Shown piece by piece: positions 25,137 to 33,880 of a stretch of 64,000 bases of DNA. The notes beneath the pieces are model-generated. The model was not told the origin of the DNA. It saw only the letters and a list, made by a program, of their open reading frames with translations, and searched no databases. The position numbers were made by a program, and so were the translations under genes. Within the stretch, counting starts at the first letter, position 1; each line of letters opens with the position of its first letter. The stretch comes from Streptomyces sp. CB02261 (GTDB lineage Bacteria; Actinomycetota; Actinomycetes; Streptomycetales; Streptomycetaceae): contig NZ_LIVX01000015.1 in assembly GCF_001905665.1 (NCBI RefSeq), positions 95,300 through 159,299 of the forward strand. The letters are read 5' to 3'.

Positions 25137-26063
25137 TTACGCGGAGTCGCTGAGCTGTTCCGGCGTCACCTGCGGCAGCAGCTCCTCGTAAGCCGGCGCG
25201 TCGAAGTCGCCGGCCGTCGGGGACAGGACCGTCGCCGCTGACAGGGCGACTGCTCGGGCGAGGCGGTCGGGCCAGGGGGTGGCGTCCACCAGGCCTGAGA
25301 GGAGGCTGGCGACGGCTGAGTCGCCGGCGCCTGTGGGGTTGCCCTTGACCGGGGCCGGCGGGGTCGCGCGCCAGAGGCCCTCGGGGGTGGCGGCGAGCAG
25401 GCCCTCGGGGCCGAGCGAGGAGACGACCGCGTGGGCGCCCCGGCGTCGGGCGTCGCGGGTCGCGCGCAGCGGGTCGCGGGAGCCGGTGAGCTGGGCCAGC
25501 TCCTCGGCGTTGGGCTTGACCAGGTCCGGGCGGGCGGCGATGCCGCGCCGCAGGGGTTCGCCGCTGGTGTCGAGGAGGACGGGCACGGCGGCCGCGCGGG
25601 CGAGCCGGACGAGTTCCGCGTACGCCCCGACGTGGATGCCCGGCGGGAGGCTGCCGCAGAGGGCGACCGCCTCGGCGCCGTCCAGGAGCGCGGTGAAGCG
25701 GACGCGGAACGCGGCCCACTCGGCGGGCGTGACCGTCGGCCCGGGCTCGTTGAGCTGCGTGGTGTCGCCGCTCGCGGAATCGACGACGGCGACGGTGCGG
25801 CGGGTGGGGCCGGCGGTCCCGACCAGCTCGTCCCGGACCGGCGTCGCGGCGAGCAGGTCCCGGAGCACGGCACCGGTCGCGCCGCCCGCGAAGCCGGTGG
25901 CGACGGTCTCGTGGCCGAGGGCGGCGAGGACGCGGGCCACGTTGAGGCCCTTGCCGCCGGGGCGTTCGACGACCTGGGTGACCCGGTGCGAGGCGTGCGG
26001 GGTGAGGGCGGGGACCCGGTAGGTCAGGTCGAGCGCCGTGTTGAGGGTGACCGTGAGAATCAC
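25137..26063 (-). CDS. PfkB-family 1-phosphofructokinase / tagatose-6-phosphate kinase-like
   Basis: 308 residues from GTG 26063 (VILTVTLNTALDLTYRVP, the LacC/FruK-type start); a longer start at 26129 would add 22 unlikely residues. Motifs: RPGGKGLNVARVLAALG (substrate), KPNAEELAQLTG, and GNPTGAGDSAVASLLSG with catalytic Asp. It lies downstream of nagK-nagA but a terminator separates them, so it probably has its own promoter, which carries a GGAAC-type palindrome. Likely phosphorylates a hexose phosphate in amino-sugar or hexitol use. Confidence 0.85.
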   Translation of the reverse strand: MILTVTLNTALDLTYRVPALTPHASHRVTQVVERPGGKGLNVARVLAALGHETVATGFAGGATGAVLRDLLAATPVRDELVGTAGPTRRTVAVVDSASGDTTQLNEPGPTVTPAEWAAFRVRFTALLDGAEAVALCGSLPPGIHVGAYAELVRLARAAAVPVLLDTSGEPLRRGIAARPDLVKPNAEELAQLTGSRDPLRATRDARRRGAHAVVSSLGPEGLLAATPEGLWRATPPAPVKGNPTGAGDSAVASLLSGLVDATPWPDRLARAVALSAATVLSPTAGDFDAPAYEELLPQVTPEQLSDSA

Positions 26064-26105
26064 CTGTTCGACCCCCGTGCTCCGTGTACTCCGTGTGAAG
26101 TCCTG

Positions 26106-26121
26106 CGGAACACACGTTCCG
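26106..26121. promoter_or_regulatory. Inverted repeat upstream of the pfkB gene
   Basis: CGGAAC-ACAC-GTTCCG, perfect 6-bp arms, 43-58 nt before the GTG. Between it and the gene lies a CTCCGTGT direct repeat (9-bp period). Candidate operator for an unknown regulator. Confidence 0.4.
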
Positions 26122-26146
26122 ACGGGCACTGATCATGCCAAACGAA

Positions 26147-26179
26147 AGGCGGTTGGCCCAGACCCCCGGCCGACCGCCT
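26147..26179 (-). terminator. Terminator of the nagKA transcript
   Basis: On the minus strand a 12-bp stem with one G-T pair (AGGCGGTCGGCC / GGCCAACCGCCT) and 9-nt loop is followed by TTTCGTTT. It starts 37 nt after the nagA stop. Confidence 0.8.
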
Positions 26180-26215
26180 CTCGTATGACCCCTGATCAGA
26201 CGGCCCGTACCCCGC

Positions 26216-27361
26216 TCAGGCCGCCGTCGGGTCCACGATCCACTGGCCCTTGCGCATGACGCCCTTGAGGTTGAACTCGGCGTCGAGGACCGCGATGTCG
26301 GCGTCCTTGCCGGGCTCCAGCGAGCCGACGCGGTCGTACACGCCGAGGAGCCGGGCGGGGTTGGCGGAGATCGCCTCGACGATCGCCGGGACGGGGAGGC
26401 GGTCGATGGTGGCGGCGCGCTTGAACGCGCGGTCCAGGGTGAGGGTCGAGCCGGCGATGGAGTCGCCTTCGACGAGGCGGGCGACGCTGTCCTTCACCTC
26501 GACCTCGAGCGTGCCGAGCATGTACCGGCCGTCGCCGAAGCCCGCCGCGTCCATCGCGTCGGTGATGAAGGCGACGCGCGCGGGGCCCGCGTGGTGGAAC
26601 GCGAACTCCAGGGCGGCGGGGTGGAGGTGGGTGCCGTCGTTGATGAGCTCGACGGTGATCCGCTCGTCCTCCAGGAGGGCGGCGATGGGGCCCGGCGCGC
26701 GGTGACCGAGGCCGGGCATCGCGTTGTAGAGGTGGGTGGCGACGGTCGCGCCCGCGTCGATGGCCTGGACGGTCTGCTCGTACGTCGCGTCGGTGTGGCC
26801 GATGGCGGCGATCACGCCGTGCTCGGCGAGGAGGCGTACGGAGTCGATGCCGCCGGGCAGCTCGGTGGCGAGGGTGACCATCTTGGCCTGGCCCCGGGCG
26901 GCGTCGACCAGCTTGCGCACCTCGGCCGGGTCGGGGTGGCGCAGCAGCGTCTCGTCGTGGGCGCCCTTGCGGCAGGGGGAGATGAACGGGCCCTCGAAGT
27001 GGAGGCCGGCGATCTCGCCCTGCTCGGCGAGCTCGGAGAGCATCCCGGCCCGGTGGGTGAGGAAGTCCATCTCGCCGGTGACGAAGGAGGCGACGACGGT
27101 GGTGGCGCCGTGCAGCCGGTGGGTGTGGACGCCCTTGAGGACCTCGTCGACGGTGCCGGAGGTGAAGGAGGCGCCGCCGCCGCCGTGGTTGTGCATGTCG
27201 ACGAAGCCGGGGACGAGCCAGTGGCCGGTCAGGTCCACGACGGGCGCGCCCTCGGGAGCTGCGCCGGTGATGCGGTCACCCGTGACGATCACGCGTCCGT
27301 TCTCGACGATCCCGGTGGGCAGCACGACGTGTGCGCCGGCGAGAACCTTGTGATCGGCCAT
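26216..27361 (-). CDS. nagA: N-acetylglucosamine-6-phosphate deacetylase
   Basis: 381 residues; ATG 27361 has GGAGG 9 nt upstream and overlaps the nagK stop (TGATG). Amidohydrolase fold with the metal site GLVDMHNHGGGG-like VPGFVDMHNHGGGG, the catalytic HFEGPFIS Glu, GHTDA and the catalytic ITDAMDAAG Asp. Converts GlcNAc-6-phosphate to glucosamine-6-phosphate and acetate in the cytoplasm. Second gene of a nagK-nagA operon, known in Streptomyces to be repressed by DasR; a dre-like site is present upstream of nagK. Confidence 0.95.
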   Translation of the reverse strand: MADHKVLAGAHVVLPTGIVENGRVIVTGDRITGAAPEGAPVVDLTGHWLVPGFVDMHNHGGGGASFTSGTVDEVLKGVHTHRLHGATTVVASFVTGEMDFLTHRAGMLSELAEQGEIAGLHFEGPFISPCRKGAHDETLLRHPDPAEVRKLVDAARGQAKMVTLATELPGGIDSVRLLAEHGVIAAIGHTDATYEQTVQAIDAGATVATHLYNAMPGLGHRAPGPIAALLEDERITVELINDGTHLHPAALEFAFHHAGPARVAFITDAMDAAGFGDGRYMLGTLEVEVKDSVARLVEGDSIAGSTLTLDRAFKRAATIDRLPVPAIVEAISANPARLLGVYDRVGSLEPGKDADIAVLDAEFNLKGVMRKGQWIVDPTAA

Positions 27362-28311
27362 CAGGTGGAAACCTCCGAGTCGGTGGAGTGCTGGTCGGCG
27401 AGCAGGTCCCAGGCGAGAAGGCCCGCGCCCAGGCATCCGGCGGTGTCCCCGAGGGCTGCCGGGACGATGGCGGGCAGCTTCTGGAACGTGACTCGCTCCT
27501 CCACCGCGGCCCGGAGTGGTGTGAACAAGGTTTCCCCCGCCTCGGCCAGACCGCCACCGATGACGAGCGTGCGCGGGTCCAGCAGGGTGAGCGCGGTGAC
27601 GAGGCCGTCGGCGAGGGCGTCGACGGCGTCCTGCCAGATCCGGAGGGCGGCGGTGTCGCCGGACTCGACGGCCTTGGCGCAGCCGGCGGCGTCGGCGTCC
27701 GGGTCGCCACTGGCCTCGGCCCAGGCCTGCGAGACGGCGGAGGCGGAGGCGTACCGCTCCAGGCAGCCGCGCTGGCCGCAGGGGCAGGCGGTGCCGCCGG
27801 GCCGGACGACGATGTGGCCGATCTCGCCGGCGTAGCCGTGGGCGCCGGCCTCGATGCGGTCGCCGATGCCGATGGCGCCCGCGATGCCGGTGCCGAGGGG
27901 CACGAAGAGGAAGCGGTCGGCGCCGTTGCCCGCGCCGATGCGGCCTTCGGCGAGGCCGCCGGTGCGGACGTCGTGGCCGAGGGCGACGGGGATGCCGTCG
28001 AGGCGGCCGCTGAGGAGTTCGCGGAGGGGAACGTCGCGCCAGCCGAGGTTGGCGGCGTAGACGGCGATGCCGTTCTCGGCGTCGACGATTCCGGGGACGG
28101 CGACTCCGGCGGCCGCGGCGGGCTGTCCGAACCGCTCCGCGCCGAGGGTGCGGAGGTCTTCGGCGAAGCCGAGGATCGTCTCCACGACCGCCTCGGGGCC
28201 GCGGTCGCGTCCGGTGGCGCGGCGGGCCTCGTGGAGGAGTGTGCCGTCCGCCCCGACGAGGGCGGCCTTCATGCCGGTGCCGCCCACATCCAGGGCGATG
28301 ACGTGTCTCAC
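27361..28311 (-). CDS. nagK: ROK-family N-acetylglucosamine kinase
   Basis: 316 residues from GTG 28311. ATP site VIALDVGGTGMKAALVG, catalytic GHDVRTGGLAEGRIGAG region, and the ROK zinc motif CPCGQRGCLE. ROK kinases phosphorylate cytoplasmic GlcNAc, and overlap with nagA makes NagK the specific call. No Shine-Dalgarno is visible before the GTG, so translation may be leaderless or use weak pairing. A dre-like element lies 29-44 nt upstream. Confidence 0.92.
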   Translation of the reverse strand: MRHVIALDVGGTGMKAALVGADGTLLHEARRATGRDRGPEAVVETILGFAEDLRTLGAERFGQPAAAAGVAVPGIVDAENGIAVYAANLGWRDVPLRELLSGRLDGIPVALGHDVRTGGLAEGRIGAGNGADRFLFVPLGTGIAGAIGIGDRIEAGAHGYAGEIGHIVVRPGGTACPCGQRGCLERYASASAVSQAWAEASGDPDADAAGCAKAVESGDTAALRIWQDAVDALADGLVTALTLLDPRTLVIGGGLAEAGETLFTPLRAAVEERVTFQKLPAIVPAALGDTAGCLGAGLLAWDLLADQHSTDSEVST

Positions 28312-28339
28312 GGGGGACAGTCTGGCGCGCGGGTACCCA

Positions 28340-28355
28340 AAAGGTCTAGTCCACT
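28340..28355. promoter_or_regulatory. DasR-responsive element (dre) before nagK
   Basis: AAAGGTCTAGTCCACT matches the dre consensus A(C/G)TGGTCTAGACCA(C/G)T at 13 of 16 positions, including the GGTCTAG core. DasR represses GlcNAc genes until glucosamine-6-phosphate rises. Confidence 0.8.
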
Positions 28356-28437
28356 GCCGAGGATTGTTGCGTACGGATACAAAATCGGGGCCCGTCATAC
28401 GGCCATGCTCCCGCCGGTGTTGCGGAAGTGACACCCC

Positions 28438-28453
28438 AGTGGTGTAGACCTCA
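28438..28453. promoter_or_regulatory. Second dre-like element, before the sugar-binding lipoprotein
   Basis: AGTGGTGTAGACCTCA also matches the dre consensus at 13 of 16 positions (TGGT-TAGACC core) and lies 89-104 nt before the divergent lipoprotein gene. Confidence 0.6.
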
Positions 28454-28541
28454 GTCGGCCGCCGGGAGAGAATTGCGGCCCTGCGCAGGGCGAACAAGAC
28501 GCTCGGAGCAGCTCAACGACGAGCAAAAGGTGGATGAAGCC

Positions 28542-29813
28542 GTGGAGCGGCGACGATTCCTTGGACTGACCGCGGCCGCCGCCGCACTCGGCCTGACCGC
28601 CACGGTCGCCGGCTGCGGCTCCCTCGGGGGCGACTCCGGCGACGTGACCCTGAGACTGGTCGCCGCCGACTACGACCTCACCGGCGGAGACACCACCAAG
28701 AAGTACTGGTCCGACCTCGTCGCCGCCTTCGAGGCCAAGCACCCCGGAGTCACCGTCGAGGTACAGGTCGAGTCGTGGGACGACGTCGACCGCAAGGTCG
28801 CCGAGATGGTCGAGGCCGACCAGGCCCCCGACATCGCGCAGATCGGCGCCTACGCCGACTACGCGGCCGCCGGCGAGCTCTATGCCGCCGACGAGCTGCT
28901 CTCCATACCCGTACAGGCCAACTTCCTCGCCCCGCTCGTCGCCGCCGGCGAGCACAAGCGCACCCAGTACGGCATGCCGTTCGTGGCCTCCACCCGGCCC
29001 CTCTTCTACAACAAGGCCCTCTTCGAGGACGCCGGCGCCGAGGCCCCCACCACCTGGGCCGGGCTCGCCGCCGCCGCCGAGAAGCTGAAGGACAACGGTG
29101 TCGCCACCCCGTTCGCGCTGCCGCTCGGCCCCGAGGAGGCGCAGGCCGAGGCCCTGATGTGGCTGCTCAGCGGCGGCGGCGGCTGGACCGACGGCGCCGA
29201 CCGGTACGCCATCGACTCCGACGCCAACGTCCACACCTTCGACTGGCTCAAGAAGAACCTGGTCGGCAAGGGCCTCACCGGGCCCGTCGCCCCCGCCAAG
29301 CTCAACCGCAAGGCCGCCTTCGCCGCCTTCGCGAACGGCGACGTCGGCATGCTCAACGGCCACCCCTCGCTCCTGAAGGAGGCCGCCAAGAAGGGCGTCG
29401 AGGTCGGGCAGGTACCGCTCCCCGGCGTCGACGGTCCGGCGAAGGCCGCCATGGGCGTCGCCGACTGGATCATGGGCTTCAAGCAGAACGGTCACCGCAA
29501 GGAGATCGGCGACTTCCTGAACTTCGTCTTCAGCGACGAGAACGTGCTGAAGTTCGCCGGCGACAACGACCTCCTGCCGGTCACCGTCAGCGCCTCCACC
29601 CGCATGGAGACCGACGCCGAGCACGCCAACCTCCGGGTCTTCCTGAAGACGCTCCCGGACAGCCAGCTCCCGCCGGTCGGCAAGACCTCCTGGGCCAAGG
29701 TCAGCGAGAACATCAAGCAGAACATCGGCAAGGCCGTCACCCCGGCCGGACGCCCCGCCGACGTCCTCGGCTCCATCGGCCGACTGGCGACGGCGGCGGA
29801 GAACGCCGAGTAG
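28542..29813 (+). CDS. ABC sugar-binding lipoprotein
   Basis: 423 residues from GTG 28542 (AAGGTGG 9 nt upstream; GTG 28530 is an alternative). Twin-Arg-containing lipoprotein signal ERRRFLGLTAAAAALG with lipobox VAGC, so possibly Tat-exported. Family 1 extracellular solute-binding fold: KKYWSDLVAAFEAKHPGVTVEVQVESWDDVDRK, PDIAQIGAYADYAAAGEL, YGMPFVASTRPLFYNKALFEDAGAEAPTTW. No permease genes follow, so it must share a transporter encoded elsewhere. Its divergence from nagKA and the shared dre sites suggest GlcNAc or chito-oligosaccharide binding; a paralogue of NgcE is my guess. Confidence 0.88.
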   Translation: MERRRFLGLTAAAAALGLTATVAGCGSLGGDSGDVTLRLVAADYDLTGGDTTKKYWSDLVAAFEAKHPGVTVEVQVESWDDVDRKVAEMVEADQAPDIAQIGAYADYAAAGELYAADELLSIPVQANFLAPLVAAGEHKRTQYGMPFVASTRPLFYNKALFEDAGAEAPTTWAGLAAAAEKLKDNGVATPFALPLGPEEAQAEALMWLLSGGGGWTDGADRYAIDSDANVHTFDWLKKNLVGKGLTGPVAPAKLNRKAAFAAFANGDVGMLNGHPSLLKEAAKKGVEVGQVPLPGVDGPAKAAMGVADWIMGFKQNGHRKEIGDFLNFVFSDENVLKFAGDNDLLPVTVSASTRMETDAEHANLRVFLKTLPDSQLPPVGKTSWAKVSENIKQNIGKAVTPAGRPADVLGSIGRLATAAENAE

Positions 29814-29831
29814 GGGTAATAGGTTGGTCCT

Positions 29832-30101
29832 ATGACCGACGACCGGGAAGCGGCGCACGCCGCCCACGACGACGAGAGCGGGCTCGGTGAGCGCGAACGG
29901 GCCCTCCTCGCCGTCGAGCGGCGCTCCTGGCCCGGGCCCGGCGCCAAGGAGCGGGCGGTACGCGAGCGGCTCGGGCTCTCCCCGACCCGCTACTACCAGC
30001 TCCTCAACGCGCTCCTCGACGATCCGCGCGCCCTCGCCCACGACCCGGTGACCGTCAACCGCCTGCGCCGGGTCCGGGCCGAGCGGCAGCAGCGGCGCTG
30101 A
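29832..30101 (+). CDS. DUF3263 family small protein
   Basis: 89 residues. The C-terminal 60 residues (LGERERALLAVERRSWPGPGAKERAVRERLGLSPTRYYQLLNALLDDP then NRLRRVRAERQQR) are the DUF3263 domain, an HTH-like fold seen throughout actinobacteria. The N-terminus is acidic. Starts 18 nt after the lipoprotein gene. A DNA-binding role is plausible but unproven. Confidence 0.85.
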   Translation: MTDDREAAHAAHDDESGLGERERALLAVERRSWPGPGAKERAVRERLGLSPTRYYQLLNALLDDPRALAHDPVTVNRLRRVRAERQQRR

Positions 30102-30159
30102 GGCCGCCGAGGAGGACGCCCCGCTGACGACGGGCGGCTCGCGTGGGTAGGGTCGGGGC

Positions 30160-31002
30160 ATGGTCAGCAGCCTTCCGCACCCGACCACATCCGCCGGTCG
30201 CGACGGTCTGGCCGCGTTTCTCGCGCGGCCCGAGGAGGCCGTCGTCGCCCTTGACTTCGACGGCACCCTCGCCGAGATCGTCCCCGACCCCGAACAGGCC
30301 CGCGCCCACCCCGGCGCCGTCGCCGCGCTCGCCGCCCTCGCCCCCCGGGTCGCCTCCGTCGCCGTGGTGACAGGACGCCCCGCCGGGGTCGCCGTCCGCT
30401 ACGGCGGCTTCGCCGGTGTGGCCGGCCTGGAGCACCTGGTGGTCCTCGGCCACTACGGCGCCGAACGCTGGGACGCCGTCACCGGCACCGTCCAGGCCGC
30501 CGCCCCGCACCCCGGAGTGGCCTCCGTCCGCGCCGAACTCCCCGGCTTCCTGGACCGGGCCGGCGCCTGGCCCGGCGTCTGGATCGAGGAGAAGGGCCGC
30601 GCGGTCGCCGTCCACACCCGCCGCGCCTCCGACCCCGAGCGGGCCTTCGAGGCGCTGAAGGGCCCGCTGGGCGAGCTCGCCACCCACCACGGCCTGATGC
30701 TCGAACCGGGCCGGATGGTCCTGGAGCTGCGGCCCCCGGGCATGGACAAGGGCGTGGCGCTCGCCGAGTACGTACGGGAGGTGGGTGCCGGGTCGGTGCT
30801 GTACGCGGGTGACGACCTGGGCGACCTGCCCGCCTTCGCCGCCGTCGAGAAGCTCCGCTCCGACGGCACCCCGGGCCTCCTGGTGTGCAGCGGCTCCACC
30901 GAGGTGCCGGAACTCACCGAGCGCGCGGACCTCGCGGTGGCGGGCCCGTCGGAGGTCGTGGACTTCCTGGCGGCGCTGGCGACGGCGGTACGGGGGGACT
31001 GA
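30160..31002 (+). CDS. otsB: Trehalose-6-phosphate phosphatase
   Basis: 280 residues, HAD superfamily type IIB. Motif I LDFDGTLAEI (nucleophile Asp), motif II VVTGRP, cap-domain and HAD motif III/IV Lys and Asp in MDKGVALAEYV and YAGDDLGDLPAF. Dephosphorylates trehalose-6-phosphate to trehalose, the main compatible solute and spore carbohydrate. Partner synthase otsA lies 1.4 kb away on the opposite strand, separated by an oxidoreductase/HxlR pair. Confidence 0.93.
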   Translation: MVSSLPHPTTSAGRDGLAAFLARPEEAVVALDFDGTLAEIVPDPEQARAHPGAVAALAALAPRVASVAVVTGRPAGVAVRYGGFAGVAGLEHLVVLGHYGAERWDAVTGTVQAAAPHPGVASVRAELPGFLDRAGAWPGVWIEEKGRAVAVHTRRASDPERAFEALKGPLGELATHHGLMLEPGRMVLELRPPGMDKGVALAEYVREVGAGSVLYAGDDLGDLPAFAAVEKLRSDGTPGLLVCSGSTEVPELTERADLAVAGPSEVVDFLAALATAVRGD

Positions 31003-31073
31003 GCGGGGCCGGACCGGCGGGGGCCCGGGGCCACGGGCAAGGAGGGGCCGAGCGGGCCGGGGGCCCGGCCCGC

Positions 31074-31958
31074 TCACCTCAGGAGCAGGTCGACCAGGCC
31101 CGTCAGGTCCTCCTCTCCGCTGCCCACGGCCAGCCGTCGGCGCATCAGTGCGAAGTAGGGCTCGATCAGCTCCGGGCTGACGCCCTGCTGCTCGGCCGTG
31201 GCCAGGAGGGTCGCCGTGCCCGCCACCTGCATCTCCAGGCTGGAGACGACGTCCGCGGTGAGGTCGCCGCTCTTGAGCTGGGCGGCGGTCTGCAGCACGG
31301 CGGGGCCCGCCATCGCCGCGATCCAGCCGGAGAGCAGCGGAGCGAACGCGGTCGGGTCGATGTCCTCCCTGCGGATCAGGGCGAAGGCGTGCGCGACGCC
31401 CCCGAACATGCCGTACATGGCGCTCAGCAGGGCCACGTCGTGCAGCGCCGCGAACCCGGCGTCCTCACCGACGTAGTTCGTGCCGACGGGGACGGCGAGG
31501 GTCTCGCGGTGCTCCTCGAACAGCTCCCGCGAGCCGCTGTAGAAGACGTACCCGCCGGCCTCCGGGACACCGACCATCGGCGGGACGGCCATGATGCCGC
31601 CGTCCAGGTAGCGGGCCCCCCGCTCCTCGGCCCAGGCCGAGCGGGCCCGGGCCTGGGCGGGGGTCGTGGTGGTCAGGTTGACCAGGTCCTTGCCGGTCAG
31701 GTCGACGCCGTCCAGGGCCGCGCCGACGGAGGCGTCGTCGAGGAGGCAGACGATCACGAGAGGGCTCGCCGCGACGGCGGAGGCCGCGCTGTCCGCGGCC
31801 TTGGCGCCCTCGGGGACGAGCGCCTCGGCACGGGCCGGGGTGCGGTTCCAGACGGTGAGCGGGTGGCCGGCGTCGAGCCAGGTACGGGCGAGGGCGGTGC
31901 CCATCGCACCGAGGCCGAGGAGGGTGACGGGGGAGTTCTCAGCGGGGTTCCGTGTCAT
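31074..31958 (-). CDS. NADPH-dependent imine-reductase-like dehydrogenase
   Basis: 294 residues from ATG 31958. 6-phosphogluconate/3-hydroxyisobutyrate dehydrogenase fold: VTLLGLGAMGTALARTWLDAGHPLTVWNRTPAR binds NADP(H). The long helical C-terminal domain with NLTTTTPAQARA, YLDGGIMAVPPMVG, YSGSRELFEEH and YVGEDAGFAALHDVALLSAMYGM matches imine reductases; the Asp in LHDVALL sits where IREDs have their catalytic Asp. Physiological substrates of such enzymes are usually unknown. The divergent HxlR regulator and the palindrome between suggest induction by an electrophile or substrate. Confidence 0.85.
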   Translation of the reverse strand: MTRNPAENSPVTLLGLGAMGTALARTWLDAGHPLTVWNRTPARAEALVPEGAKAADSAASAVAASPLVIVCLLDDASVGAALDGVDLTGKDLVNLTTTTPAQARARSAWAEERGARYLDGGIMAVPPMVGVPEAGGYVFYSGSRELFEEHRETLAVPVGTNYVGEDAGFAALHDVALLSAMYGMFGGVAHAFALIRREDIDPTAFAPLLSGWIAAMAGPAVLQTAAQLKSGDLTADVVSSLEMQVAGTATLLATAEQQGVSPELIEPYFALMRRRLAVGSGEEDLTGLVDLLLR

Positions 31959-31996
31959 GTCGACAAGGCTGCTGCCGACCTCTGACCTGCTCAAGT

Positions 31997-32014
31997 ACCC
32001 ACTTGCAAGTGGGT
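31997..32014. promoter_or_regulatory. 18-bp perfect palindrome, probable HxlR operator
   Basis: ACCCACTTGCAAGTGGGT is fully symmetrical and lies between the divergent imine-reductase-like and HxlR genes, 39 and 43 nt from their starts. HxlR/YodB-type repressors usually bind one such site controlling both. Confidence 0.75.
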
Positions 32015-32056
32015 GGTTACCCTGGGGTGAGCGAGCAGGTCGGAGGGGTGGGGAGT

Positions 32057-32401
32057 ATGGCGACGTCGAACCGGCCGGAGGCCGGCGGTGGGCACGTCTG
32101 CGGGATCGACACCGCGATGGAGGTGATCGGCGGCAAGTGGAAGGTGCTCATCCTCTGGGCGCTCCACCAGCAGCCGCACCGCCGTTTCGGGGAGCTGCGC
32201 CGGCTCGTCCCGGGCATCACGGAGAAGGTCCTCGCGTCCCATCTGCGCGAGATGGAGGCGGACGGCGTCGTGGACCGCGTCGCCTACGACGAGGTGCCGC
32301 CCCGCGTGGAGTACGCCCTGACGAAGGACGGCATCCGCCTCAACGAGGCCCTCGAACCGCTGGCCGCGTGGGGGCGCGACCGGGCGGACGCTACGCCCTG
32401 A
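32057..32401 (+). CDS. HxlR-family transcriptional regulator
   Basis: 114 residues from ATG 32057 (GGGGAG 4 nt upstream). Single winged-helix domain with the HxlR signature HVCGIDTAMEVIGGKWKVLILWAL, RFGELRRLVPGITEKVLASHLREMEADGVVDR and YALTKDG. The Cys at about residue 16 is in the position used for thiol sensing in YodB/HypR-type members, so quinone or aldehyde stress is a possible signal. Its 3' end overlaps the convergent otsA by 11 bp. Confidence 0.9.
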   Translation: MATSNRPEAGGGHVCGIDTAMEVIGGKWKVLILWALHQQPHRRFGELRRLVPGITEKVLASHLREMEADGVVDRVAYDEVPPRVEYALTKDGIRLNEALEPLAAWGRDRADATP

Positions 32402-33746
32402 GGGCCTCCAGCTGGTCGAGGAACCAGCGCTGCGGGGGGAGGGCCGTGGCCGTCGCCGCGAGTCGCTTGGAGCGGTCGGCGCGCTCGGCCGCCGGCATCG
32501 ACAGGGCCGTGTGGAGGGCCTCGGCGGTCTCCGAGACGTCGAAGGGGTTCACCGTGAGGGCGTCCTCCTTCAGCTCGTCGTAGGCGCCCGCGCCCGTCGA
32601 CAGGACCAGGGCGCAGCCGCCCTCCGAGACGACCGGTATCTCCTTCGCGACCAGGTTCATGCCGTCGCGGACCGGGTTCACCAGGGCCACGTCGGCGAGC
32701 CGGTAGGCGGCGAGGGAGCGGGGGAAGTCGTCCTTGACGGAGACCAGGACCGGCTGCCAGTCCGGCGTGCCGAACTCGGCGTTGATCTCGTCCGCGAGGG
32801 TGGCCACCGAGGCCGTGTACGCCCGATACGACTCCAGGTCCTGCCGCGAGGGGTACGCGGAGGCGAGGTGGACCACCCGGTCGCGCCATTCGGGGTGGGC
32901 GGTCAGCAGCTCGCGGTAGGCGAGCAGACCGCGCAGGATGTTCTTCGACAGTTCGGTGCGGTCCACGCGGACGATGGTCTTCCGGTCGCCGACCTCCTCG
33001 CGGAGCCCGGCCAGCCGCTCGTCGACCCCTGGCCGGTACGCGAGCGCCCGCAGCTCCTCGCCGTCGACGCCCAGCGGGTACACCTCGACCCGGGTGTCCG
33101 CGGCGCGGTCGCCCGCGCAGCCCCGGAACGCCGCCGCCCACTCCTTCGTGTGGAAGCCCAGCTGGTCCGCGCCGAGCATGCCGCGCAGCAGCTCCTCGCG
33201 GATGTCGTCCGGGAGCATCCGCAGGTACTCCGGTGAGGCCCACGGGGTGTGGGTGAAGTGGGCGATCCGCAGGTCGGGGCGGAGCTCGCGGAGCTGGCCG
33301 GGGACGAGGGCCAGGTGGTAGTCCTGCACCAGGACCGCGGCGCCGTCGTCCGCCTCGGCGGCCAGCGCCTCCGCGAAGGCGCGGTTGTAGCTCCGGTACG
33401 CGTCCCAGCGGCGCCGGAACTCCGCGTCGAAGACGGGTTCGCGCGGGACGTCGTACAGATGGTGGTGGAGGAACCAGAGCACCGAGTTAGCGATGCCGTT
33501 GTACGCGTCGGCGTACGTGTCCTGGTCGATGTCCAGCATCCGTACGCCGGGCTCGCCGACACCGCGCCGGACGGCCTCGCGGTCACCCGCGCCGAGCGCC
33601 GCGCACACCCACAGGCTGTCCTGGGAGGACACGGCGCTCAGTCCCGAGACCAGGCCGCCGCCGCCCCTTCGGGCGTCGAGCGAACCGTCTTCACCGAGCA
33701 CGTACGAGACGGGCCCCCGGTTGGATGCGACGAGCACAGTAGCCAT
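32391..33746 (-). CDS. otsA: Trehalose-6-phosphate synthase
   Basis: 451 residues, GT20 family. Start MATVLVASNRGPVSYV; VQDYHLALVPGQLRELRPDLRIAHFTHTPWASPEYLRMLP; RVDRTELSKNILRGLLAY; and NPVRDGMNLVAKEIPVVSEGGCALVLSTGAGAYDEL, the donor-binding segment. Makes trehalose-6-phosphate from a nucleotide sugar and glucose-6-phosphate. The final 11 bp overlap hxlR on the other strand. About 130 bp upstream contains no gene; it holds the otsA promoter region with an AT-rich stretch around 33767-33790. Confidence 0.94.
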   Translation of the reverse strand: MATVLVASNRGPVSYVLGEDGSLDARRGGGGLVSGLSAVSSQDSLWVCAALGAGDREAVRRGVGEPGVRMLDIDQDTYADAYNGIANSVLWFLHHHLYDVPREPVFDAEFRRRWDAYRSYNRAFAEALAAEADDGAAVLVQDYHLALVPGQLRELRPDLRIAHFTHTPWASPEYLRMLPDDIREELLRGMLGADQLGFHTKEWAAAFRGCAGDRAADTRVEVYPLGVDGEELRALAYRPGVDERLAGLREEVGDRKTIVRVDRTELSKNILRGLLAYRELLTAHPEWRDRVVHLASAYPSRQDLESYRAYTASVATLADEINAEFGTPDWQPVLVSVKDDFPRSLAAYRLADVALVNPVRDGMNLVAKEIPVVSEGGCALVLSTGAGAYDELKEDALTVNPFDVSETAEALHTALSMPAAERADRSKRLAATATALPPQRWFLDQLEALRA

Positions 33747-33880
33747 GTGGCGAACCTAGCCCGTCCCGTAAACGCTCAAACGTACGTATACGAGACGGGT
33801 GGTTCCGGCCACGGAGGGTGGTCGCGGGCGGCCGGGGCGCGGAGGGGCCTGCGCGGGTGGGGTCAGGGGGGCGCGGCGGG

